DNA of 64,000 nucleotides from NCBI RefSeq assembly GCF_964355755.1, contig NC_092673.1, positions 15,877,001 to 15,941,000 of the forward strand. Direction: 5' to 3'. How positions within the stretch are numbered: the stretch's first letter is position 1; every line of letters starts with the position of its first letter. Source of the DNA: Antedon mediterranea. Taxonomy: Eukaryota; Echinodermata; Crinoidea; Comatulida; Antedonidae. Positions 54,700 through 64,000 of this stretch are shown here, piece by piece. Position numbers and translations under genes: made by a program. The notes below the pieces were generated by a model. It was not told where the DNA came from and searched no databases. It saw only the letters and a list, made by a program, of their open reading frames with translations.

Positions 54700-56718
54700 A
54701 CGGTAGTTTAGTTCTGTAGTCTATAATGCTTTATATTTCACATGACAGAAGATTGTAAAAATCTGTTGAATCAGTAAGTTTGTCTAACCTGCATAACATA
54801 ATGCCACACTCATGTTGGTAGAAATACACCAGGAGTAGATCCAGGATTTAGAGGGGAGGGCTAATAATAGACTGTGGAAAGAAGCCTAGGCCCCATGTTT
54901 CTAATCAAAATTTTAAAATGTCCTCTTTCGCCATGCTTTTATAAAGTCTCCCACCATTTAATTTTTATGATTTCAGACCTCCACATACTAAAATGGCGGT
55001 GCGAAATAACACTTTTGGTTTTTAATAATAAATGAACAATAAATGATATCATTATTGAATAAAGAATTGTTTATCTCGTAATAACTATATTTAATTCAAA
55101 ATAAAGTTCTGTTATTATTATTGTAATATCCATTTTTTTTTATCCATAATTGTTATTTTAAAATATTTTGTATAAAGCTGGTAGACTGCTCACAATAAAA
55201 TACAGACAGTACTTTTTGTTTCATTATGCAAAATATGATTTTTTTTAAATTAATAATTTATAATTAGGTGATACATTTAATATCTATAGCTTCTAGTGCA
55301 TTCTCCATACAAAACCAATTTCTGATAAATAAAATGAATGTGATGTGAAGTAGGATTGGCTTTCCCATGGATATCTTTTTCCTTCTTGATATACCTGAGT
55401 ACCAATAATTAACCAGTATATAGGCCAATAAATAATATTATCAATAATATTATCACAACATAAAATGGCATAGTAGGCCTCTATTAACCAAACACAGCCT
55501 CATAATTAGCCTTAATATAAATTGTTTTTTATACCTAAACAATTCCTGGTAATCAAAATACACATTATTATCCTAAAGCACAAAATATTATTAACAAATA
55601 TATCCATGACACTTTATTAATTTTATTTAATCAGCAAAGCATCTACTATGAATTAAAAATATACATAGTTATGTGATGTTTTGTTCCAAAATAAATAAAT
55701 CTTATAGTGTACAGTACAAGCGCAAGCAAGTACTTCTGTACACTTTGCACATCAATAATTCACCATCAATGCAATTACATTTTTAAAAATATAAGAAAAC
55801 GTATTTTGTTGCTCCTAATCTATACTTTACATGCATTAATGGAGATAATTTTGACACAATTTGATTTGTATATCACATGACTTTTAAGTTTAACCCAATG
55901 TTGTAACTCTTTATATATGGCTCTGGCTCCGCTCATAATTCATTCGTTTACATTGCTCGAATAGGAATTATGATATCTTCCTAACACTATCTTGTTTATA
56001 TTAAGTTTGCAAACGATAGATAGGTAAACAAGACTTATATTTTCTATTATAGGCTAGCATGCAAGACTGATTAGGAAGTCATGTGACGCACAGAAGCAGT
56101 GACAATTATAAACACCCTATAGTCAAGTAGCGTCTGTTGATGTAGAGTTGTTCAGTCGGACTGATTTACCAGTGGATGGAGGATTGTTTCCAGGGTAGGG
56201 TACCAACAATTCTGTTGTTCAGATTCAGTTGTAGTGTGAGTTTTTATATTATTTATTTAATATTTCATTTGACTTACAGAATTGTGCTTTGTTTTATGAC
56301 AATTACAGGAATAGCAATACTTTGTTTGGAAATGTTGGTTTATGGCAACCAGTTGCATCCATTGAAGTGTTTCTCAACTATTTTATTTTTACAGCAAAAA
56401 TTGCAATACAATAAAATTACAGATTTTAATTCGAAATTCAGAGGTAATCTTGGTGAACACTACAAGGGTGATCACTATCTTTTGCTCAAATTCTGCCTAT
56501 GTTATCACTTACCTTTCAGACTTTTCATTTAATAGCACATAAGTTGTTCAATAAACTTGTGTTAAAATGTTAATATCAAACGTACTAATGTCTGTTGGAG
56601 AGTACAAAGGTCACAGAAGTTAGGCTGCTGAATATCTTGTAGTACTAAGTATATTTTGAACGAAACATGTCTGACATGAATATAAAAAAAGGTGTATTAG
56701 CCTGATAGTACAGTGATA
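54700..56718. other. Intergenic, possible upstream region of the next gene
   Basis: AT-rich with no repeat recognised. 55990-56200 is less biased and ends in TTTCCAGG|GTAGGG, so a non-coding first exon of the gene starting at 58254 is possible. An open frame of 118 codons at 56176 has no resemblance to a known protein. Confidence 0.3.
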
Positions 56719-56800
56719 CGCCCGTATTCTTAAACCGGACTTTAGTCGTAGTTTGAACTTTGACTTCAAAAAGTGTTAGTTCGAGCTACAGGCTCTAGAC
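56719..56800. mobile_element. Truncated copy of the Harbinger-like element
   Basis: CGCCCGTATTCTTAAACCGG and ACTTTAGTCGTAGTTTGAAC match the left end of 24722-25625. After TTAGTTCGAGCTACAG the similarity stops and no right end follows. Confidence 0.8.
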
Positions 56801-56867
56801 CCCTTGATTTCTATGCTACAATTTACCCGATAAATATAGGCATATTTTGAACTTTAAAGGTCACTTC

Positions 56868-57072
56868 TTTTTAAAATTGAAAAAATGGATTGACACAGTT
56901 ATTGCGCATCACGCAGTATTTTATTTATGCATTATGAAAAATGAACAAAGTGGCTACCCTAAATCTGATTAAAATTGCCTCAAATGACGCTAGAACGCGT
57001 TGCTTCCAGGGGCTTCGCCATCTGGACCCCCACCGGGGCCCCTTGGCGGCCTCTCCCTGACACCCAGCCTAG
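56868..57072 (-). mobile_element. Fragment of the hAT-like element
   Basis: On the minus strand it matches 46865-47070: GGGGTCCAGATGGCGAAGCC, CAACGCGTTCTAGCGTCATT, AGGGTAGCCA and ATAAATAAAATACTGCGTG. Both ends of the element are missing. Confidence 0.85.
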
Positions 57073-57290
57073 AGAGAGATTAACCAAATTATTAACCAAA
57101 TAACTGATACGTTTTTCTGATACTCACAATTGCCTAGAGGGATGTTTTTGCTGTTTTTTTAGGGTGTAAAGTATAGCGGCCAAACTGAATGGCAGCCATT
57201 TGTTGTGTATTAATTAAAGAAAAGTCATAATTGCCGTTTGGGAAAATGAATCCACAAAACAATGTTTCCAGTTATTATGAAAAAATAATA

Positions 57291-58122
57291 ATCTTCATGT
57301 AGTAACACCAGCATACAGGGTCATCTTCATTCACTAACACCAGCATACAGGTCATCTTCATTCAGTAACACCAGCATACAGATCATCTTCATTCAGTAAC
57401 ACCAGCATACAGGTCATCTTCATTCAGTAACACCAGCATACAAGTCATCTTCATGCAGTAACACCAGCATACAGGTCGTCTTCATTCAGTAACGCCAGCA
57501 TACAGGTCATCTTCATGTAGTAACGCCAGCATACAGGTCATCTTCATGCAGTAACACCAGCATACAGGTCATCTTCATTCAGTAACGCCAGCATACAGGT
57601 CATCTTCATCCAGTAACACCAGCATACAGGTCATTTTAATGCAGTAACACCAGCATACAGGCCATCTTCATGCAGTAACACCAGCATACAGGTCATCTTC
57701 ATCCAGTAACACCAGCATACAGGTCATCTTCATCCAGTAACACCAGCATACAGGTCATCTTCATTCAGTAACACCAGCATACAGGAGTCATCTGCATGCA
57801 GTAACACCAGCATACATCTCATCTTCATTCAGTAACACCAGCATTTATACAGGTCATCTTCATTCAGTAATATGCAGGCATACAGGTCATCTTCATTCAG
57901 TAACGCCAGCATACAGGTCATCTTCATTCAGTATCACCATACAGGTCATCTTCATGCAGACGTAACACCAGCATACAGGTCATCTTTCATTCAGTAACAC
58001 CAGCATACATGTCATCTTCATTCAGTAACGCCAGCATACAGGTCATCTTCATTCAGTAACACCAGCATACAGGAGTCATCTTCATGCAGTAACACCAGCC
58101 TACAGGTCATCGTTCATTCATT
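57291..58122. repeat. 31-bp array, about 26 copies
   Basis: The unit is CAGTAACACCAGCATACAGG, TCATCTTCATT. Variants include CGCCAGC, TTCATGCAG and small indels. It ends about 50 bp before the putative 5' UTR exon at 58176. Confidence 0.93.
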
Positions 58123-58253
58123 TAATGCAAAGGTTTCTGTCTGATGGAATTATGTTTTACATTTCATATTTTCAGAAGAGAATGTGAGGCTTACTTTTAC
58201 ACTAGAAGCTATCGGCATTAATAATTGTTAAATGAAGACACTGTATTTTTGCA

Positions 58254-58749
58254 ATGGAAAGGTACGTTTTTAACAATTATTTCAAACAAAAATAACCAGC
58301 TCCAATATGTGTTGATATTATTGAAATATGTAACTATTAAAAACAAATTAAAATGTTTGAATAGTTATATTGACATAAATATATATATATAACATACTTT
58401 ATGATCAGAATTTATAGTTCAAACAAAAAGAAAACACTTTGATTTTAAGATATTCTTTTGAGAAAAATACTTAAAACTTTCTTAAAAGATTATAAAATCC
58501 AAATTTATTTCTTTCTTTCTTTAAAAATTATGAAATCATAAATATTACAATTAAAGGGCTCATTCTCATTAAATATAATAATAATAATATATCCATCAAT
58601 CATCATTCTCATTAAATACACGGGTATAAATGGATTATTTCTTACATTTTGACAGGAAACATTTGGTAGAAGCTTTGTTAAGGAATGATTTGAAAACAAT
58701 TAAACAAATCTGTAAGACGCAACCAGGTCTTCTGAAATCTATCAATGAG
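58254..58749 (+). CDS. Start of a putative ankyrin-repeat gene, two coding exons in the window
   Basis: I infer a gene start from two pieces that fit together. A start exon ends ATGGAAAG|GTACGT at 58261, phase 2. The next exon (58656-58749, acceptor TTTTGACAG) completes the codon and adds 31 in-frame residues: MERKHLVEALLRNDLKTIKQ, followed by a segment ending in GLLKSINE. This helix-turn-helix pattern, with small alanine/leucine positions, looks like the first repeat of an ankyrin protein, usually followed by G-TPLH in the next exon; that exon is not in the window. The donor after exon 2 (GAG|GTATAA) is weak. The 5' UTR exon may start at 58176 after TTTTCAG. An overlapping uORF (ATG at 58232) precedes the start. 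I cannot name the gene. Confidence 0.45.
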
Positions 58750-58856
58750 GTATAAAAACAGATATATTTTTATAATATTATCAAAGAAGAAATTCTTTTC
58801 ATTAAAGTTTAAAATTATAGAGGATGTAATTTTATTTAATAGTTTAAAGCTTTTTT

Positions 58857-59764
58857 AGGGTCTGTTTCTGCTGAAAAAATGAAAATAATCGATTTTTTCC
58901 AGTCACCGCAAACCACAAAAATAATCGCGTTGCAATTGAAAATTGCTACGACTTTAATCGGTTATTCAGGTAATCAGTTTTTAAAATCACGTCATCATTC
59001 TCCCACAGCGCAGTTCAAGTTATGAAAGGCCGATGAGAGTTGGTTTGTTTACATCCTATCGCTGCCTAAAACTCTCACATGTAGGATTAAAAATTACTCT
59101 TACGTAAAGCTATATTGTTTGTAAAATAAACATCTAGGCCTACTACCGTACCACATACAACAGAATAATGATGTTATATTAATAAGGACACGTCGGCGAA
59201 AAAAGTTCGTTTCGCCGTTCGTTGGTTCTACCTTCGGCCTGCTAGGCATATGCATTTCTACCGAAACAAGTCAACAGACAACAGGCCTAAAAAATGACAT
59301 GTAAAACATCGTTAGCCTGGACTGGTGGTGGTATGTAACGGGTGTACTTGTAACACAGAATCCTGGGGTCATCCTGGAGTTTCTCGGTATAATTCTACCC
59401 CACAAAATAATAAAAATCAAATGTTTAACATTTGATTGTTATTCGGTCGCGATCGTGGTTTTGCTGATCGTCGTCGATATCGCGCAAATAAACAGCATGT
59501 TTTGTGACGTGAATAAGTTTGTCATACTCTAGAGGTCAAAGTGAGGTCAATAATCGCTATTTGTGTTGCAGCTCAAAACTGCTCCGCAATAATCGGTTAA
59601 AACAAGAAATAATCGATTAAAACACGCAATGGATTGAGTGTTTTTAATCGGTTATTTTTAATCGGTTATTTTATTTTGCGCTGTTTCTGCTGCCCAAAAA
59701 TAATCGATTAAAAAAATAAACGGTTAATAATCGATTATTTCTGCTCAGCAGAAACAGGCCCTTA
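58857..59764. mobile_element. About 908-bp TIR element rich in AATCGATTA/AATCGGTTA
   Basis: AGGGTCTGTTTCTGCTGA at the left mirrors TCAGCAGAAACAGGCCCT at the right. AATCGATT or AATCGGTTA recurs at least eight times, clustered at both ends, like subterminal transposase sites. No ORF is present. It lies in the first coding intron region of the putative ankyrin gene. Confidence 0.7.
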
Positions 59765-59794
59765 CTTAATGAATTACAATTCTTTTGCATTATC

Positions 59795-59865
59795 ACACTG
59801 ATGATGGAAGCTTACCTCTATGTACTGATTATCCATATTAGGCTAAAAATAATCTATATATAAAT
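59795..59865. repeat. Single diverged monomer of the 71-bp satellite
   Basis: CACACTGATGATGGAAGCTT, TATGTACTGATTATCCATAT and TAGGCTAAAAATAAT match the array that begins at 61131, 1.3 kb away. Confidence 0.85.
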
Positions 59866-61130
59866 TTACGTAAGGGCAAAATTCGATAAATCTCTGTTTA
59901 TTTCTAGAATTTTTACTCGATGGTATATAAAGTTGGTTCATACTTTCGGTACTCATTTTAACCATCTGATGTAACCCTGTTTACTAATTAAATTGAGTTA
60001 GGTAATTAGTTATTGACGATTAAAACGAATTTAGGTTCAACGATTTGCCCCAAATAGGGGTGTTTTCCAATCGTGGTATACACTGTCTAATGGATGTCCA
60101 TCTTGAAAAATACCCGCCACAAAAATGCGAGGAGGCTTCGCATTTTCCTATCTCCTCCTCCGATAATTGTTTTTAATAGCTGAAAACTGGTTGAACAGCT
60201 AGAGTACAGCATCATAATGTTGAAGACAGGCCGATTTTCTTAAAAAATACTATTTTGATATATTTAATATACGATTATACAAATGTATTGATTTGCGATG
60301 AATGGAACATCCCAATCTCACAGTCTGCCAGAGTTTGGTTTAACACAAGTAGGTAAATTTATGAGCCCTTGGTTTAACACATACAGTAGGTAAATATATG
60401 GGCCCTTTGAGAATAAACTTGCAATACTTTGACAATACTGTAATTGGTCCTCATTTGAATCGAACATTTCTTACTGTGAATGTCTGTACTGTTAGATGTA
60501 ATATAAAAATATATACAAATAAACGTTATTACTGAGATTGTGGTGAGGCTCTACTGTTAGATATATAAACACATTATTATATATAAATAAACTTTATACT
60601 GACAGTTCCTTCTCAACGTTTGTATTAATTAATAATTACCAATAATATAAACGTCGTAGTGGTGTATCGTGACATGTACTTTAATATTTCAATCGATTAT
60701 GACAGTGACAGTTTCAACAAAGTATTAAATCGCAAATGTTTTACTGTATTTAGAGGTATATTATTTATAGGCCTATAAAACATGAACAACATATTTCGTT
60801 ACTGAGTGGATAAAGAATATATTTAAAAATTGTTCCTCTTTGTACTTATCCGCTTTCCCATCCCTCAACCCTAATGTTACATACAAAACACAAATTGGGT
60901 TTCTTTAAATGAGTCCAAATCAAAAATTTGGACTCATTTTGTGATAAGTTTCTCCTTCGGAAGTAATTCCCAGGGTGCTAATTTTAGTTGACTACATAAA
61001 TCGTGTCTATTTATTCGTTTCTGTAAACGACAATGTATTGTAGTCCTGCGGTACGTACATTTGAAATGCCAGTTTTGTTACGCTGAAATTACTGTGTATT
61101 CGAGAACCATCTGTGAGCACGACCATCTAG
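59866..61130. other. Intronic or intergenic, no gene
   Basis: AT-rich. A 13-bp hairpin AATGAGTCCAAAT/ATTTGGACTCATT lies at about 60909-60940. A near-duplicate GGTTTAACACA-AGTAGGTAAAT pair lies at 60337-60410. Confidence 0.4.
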
Positions 61131-63567
61131 TAATATAAATACACACTGATGATGGAGGTTTAACCTGTATGTACTGATTAACAACATTAGGCTAAAAATA
61201 ATAATATAAATACACACTGATGATGGAGGTTTAACCTGCATGTACTGATTATCCATATTAGGCTAAAAATAATAATATAAATACACACTGATGATGGGGG
61301 TATAACCTGCATGTACTGATTAACCACATTAGGCTAAAAATAATAATATAAATACACACTGATGATGGAGGTTTAACCTGCATGTACTGATTATCCATAT
61401 TAGGCTAAAAATACACACTGATGATGGAGGTATAACCTGCATGTACTGATTAACCACATTAGGCTAAAAATAATAATATAAATACACACTGATGATGGAG
61501 GTATAACCTGCATGCACTGATTAACAACATTAGGCTAAAAATAATAATATAAATACTGTACACACTGATGATGGAGGTATAACCTGCATGTACTGATTAA
61601 CCACATTAGGCTAAAAATAATAATATAAATACACACTGATGATGGGGGTATAACCTGCATGTACTGATTAACCACATTAGGCTAAAAATAATAATATAAA
61701 TACACACTGATGATGGAGGTATAACCTGCATGCACTGATTAACAACATTAGGCTAAAAATAATAATATAAATACTGTACACACTGATGATGGAGGTATAA
61801 CCTGCATGTACTGATTAACCACATTAGGCTAAAAATAATAATATAAATACACACTGATGATGGGGGTATAACCTGCATGTACTGATTAACCACATTAGGC
61901 TAAAAATAATAATATAAATACACACTGATGATGGAGGTTTAACCTGCATGTACTGATTATCCATATTAGGCTAAAAATAATAATATAAATACACACTGAT
62001 GATGGAGGTATAACCTGCATGTACTGATTAACCACATTAGGCTAAAAATAATAATATAAATACACACTGATGATGGAGGTTTAACCTGTATGTACTGATT
62101 AACAACATTAGGCTAAAAATAATAATATAAATACACACTGATGATGGAGGTTTAACCTGCATGTACTGATTATCCATATTAGGCTAAAAATAATAATATA
62201 AATACACACTGATGATGGAGGTATAACCTGCATGTACTGATTAACCACATTAGGCTAAAAATAATAATATAAATACACACTGATGATGGAGGTTTAACCT
62301 GCATGTACTGATTATCCATATTAGGCTAAAAATAATAATATAAATACACACTGATGATGGAGGTATAACCTGCATGTACTGATTAACCACATTAGGCTAA
62401 AAATAATAATATAAATACACACTGATGATGGAGGTATAACCTGCATGCACTGATTAACAACATTAGGCTAAAAATAATAATATAAATACTGTACACACTG
62501 ATGATGGAGGTATAACCTGCATGTACTGATTAACCACATTAGGCTAAAAATAATAATATAAATACACACTGATGATGGGGGTATAACCTGCATGTACTGA
62601 TTAACCACATTAGGCTAAAAATAATAATATAAATACACACTGATGATGGAGGTATAACCTGCATGCACTGATTAACAACATTAGGCTAAAAATAATAATA
62701 TAAATACTGTACACACTGATGATGGAGGTATAACCTGCATGTACTGATTAACCACATTAGGCTAAAAATAATAATATAAATACACACTGATGATGGGGGT
62801 ATAACCTGCATGTACTGATTAACCACATTAGGCTAAAAATAATAATATAAATACACACTGATGATGGAGGTTTAACCTGCATGTACTGATTATCCATATT
62901 AGGCTAAAAATAATAATATAAATACACACTGATGATGGAGGTATAACCTGCATGTACTGATTAACCACATTAGGCTAAAAATAATAATATAAATACACAC
63001 TGATGATGGAGGTATAACCTGCATGCACTGATTAACAACATTAGGCTAAAAATAATAATATAAATACACACTGATGATGGAGGTATAACCTGCATGTACT
63101 GATTAACCACATTAGGCTAAAAATAATAATATAAATACACACTGATGATGGGGGTATAACCTGCATGTACTGATTAACCACATTAGGCTAAAAATAATAA
63201 TATAAATACACACTGATGATAGAGGTATAACCTGCATGCACTGATTAACCACATTAGGCTAAAAATAATAATATAAATACACACTGATGATGGAGGTATA
63301 ACCTGCATGTACTGATTAACCACATTAGGCTAAAAATAATAATATAAATACACACTGATGATGGGGGTATAACCTGCATGTACTGATTAACCACATTAGG
63401 CTAAAAATAATAATATAAATACACACTGATGATGGAGGTAATTATAACCTGCATGCACGGATTAACCACATTAGGCTAGAAAAAATAATATAAATACACA
63501 CTGATGATGGGGGTATAACCTGCATGTACTGATTAACCACATTAGGCTAAAAATAATAATATAAATA
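61131..63567. repeat. 71-bp satellite, about 34 copies
   Basis: The unit reads AATAATATAAATACACACTG, ATGATGGAGGTATAACCTGC, ATGTACTGATTAACCACATT, AGGCTAAAAAT. Variant types (GGGGGTATAA, GGAGGTTTAA with TTATCCATAT, CATGCACTG with AACAAC, and a CTGTACACAC insertion) recur in a fixed order. Confidence 0.96.
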
Positions 63568-63780
63568 AATCAAAGCTTAGCAGAATCTAAATGAAGCATA
63601 AAAGACATGATTTTGTGAAAAATGTTACAATTAGAGAAAAAGTAAAGACTTGATTACAACAAACCAAATAAAAAACTAAATAGTTAATATGATTTATGAA
63701 CTGATTTAAAGTGTACAGTTACCTGTCAAATATTACATATATCTTTAATTTTCTCAATGAAAAATCTTCATAATGGTAAC
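63568..63780. other. No feature
   Basis: AT-rich sequence between the satellite and the next repeat. Confidence 0.3.
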
Positions 63781-64000
63781 CTACAATAATAATAATAATA
63801 TCCTGGATTTATATAGCGCCTAATGTTGTGAAACCTCTAAGCGCTGAACATTATTACCCCAGTCATTTTCCTGATCAAACACCTATGGAAACATACTCCC
63901 ATAATGCAGCTAGTAATAAGCGCAAAGTTGTGTCTTGATCTAACCGGGTTCCCAATTATACACCTGGGTGGAGAGAGGCAAACGTAAGTAAAGTATCTTG
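63781..64000 (-). mobile_element. LINE/SINE 3' part with (ATA)n tail, cut by the window edge
   Basis: After an (AAT)n run come ATCCTGGATTTATATAGCGC, CTCTAAGCGCTGAAC and CTGGGTGGAGAGAGGCAAAC. The trinucleotide tail next to a GCGC-TATATAAA-type sequence is the usual 3' end of L2-related retrotransposons, here on the minus strand. The family is not certain. Confidence 0.5.

Noticed and set aside
56176-56532. 118-codon plus-strand ORF
   Set aside because: Composition is that of AT-rich non-coding DNA, no family resemblance, and a likely splice donor (TTTCCAGG|GTAGGG) lies inside it.
57291-58122. Possible CRISPR array
   Set aside because: Units are contiguous with no unique spacers, and the window is eukaryotic. 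The same holds for the other arrays.

Overview
This is a window of an animal nuclear genome: AT-rich, with split genes carrying GT-AG introns and a very high load of transposons and tandem repeats. The two recognisable genes are most like their deuterostome counterparts. SINEs with a 5S rRNA head, L2-like LINEs, many TIR elements and clusters of the palindrome AGGCCT would suit an echinoderm or a similar marine invertebrate, but the species cannot be fixed from the sequence.

Genes. On the minus strand, 18083 down to 1745, lie 11 coding exons of MCMBP (MCM complex-binding protein). They join in frame into 506 codons; the C-terminal end lies left of the window. On the plus strand, 18811 to 28511, lies a complete SEC23IP/p125 gene of 15 coding exons and 966 residues, with a proline-rich N-terminus, WWE-like, GHSLG lipase, SAM and DDHD regions. 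The two start codons are 727 bp apart, head to head, as in vertebrates. An E2F-type site lies on the MCMBP side of the gap. A third gene probably begins at 58254 (+), with a short start exon and one further exon that looks like the start of an ankyrin-repeat protein; the rest lies right of the window.

Repeats. The MCMBP introns hold a 55-bp minisatellite (4220-6975), a duplicated segment, SINEs and small TTAA-flanked elements. The SEC23IP introns hold a 5'-truncated LINE with a target-site duplication, a 904-bp Harbinger-like element, a 5S-SINE, a tRNA-SINE and several short TIR elements. From 28.5 to 45 kb there is no host gene that I can see: a 19-bp array, a degenerate transposon ORF, and an L2-like LINE split by a tRNA-SINE and by a 3.7-kb insertion. 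That insertion carries four tRNA-Val-like sequences and is itself split by a 2450-bp TTAA element. A 1386-bp foldback element and a 542-bp TIR element follow.

From 45.1 to 54.7 kb an 89-bp satellite is interrupted by a hAT-like element with a perfect 8-bp duplication, which holds a second element inside it. Beyond it lie transposon fragments, a 31-bp array, the start of the putative ankyrin gene, a TIR element in its intron and a 71-bp satellite with higher-order structure (61131-63567).

No CRISPR array, operon or prokaryotic feature is present. All exon models come from reading splice sites and conserved protein sequence by eye, without transcript support.
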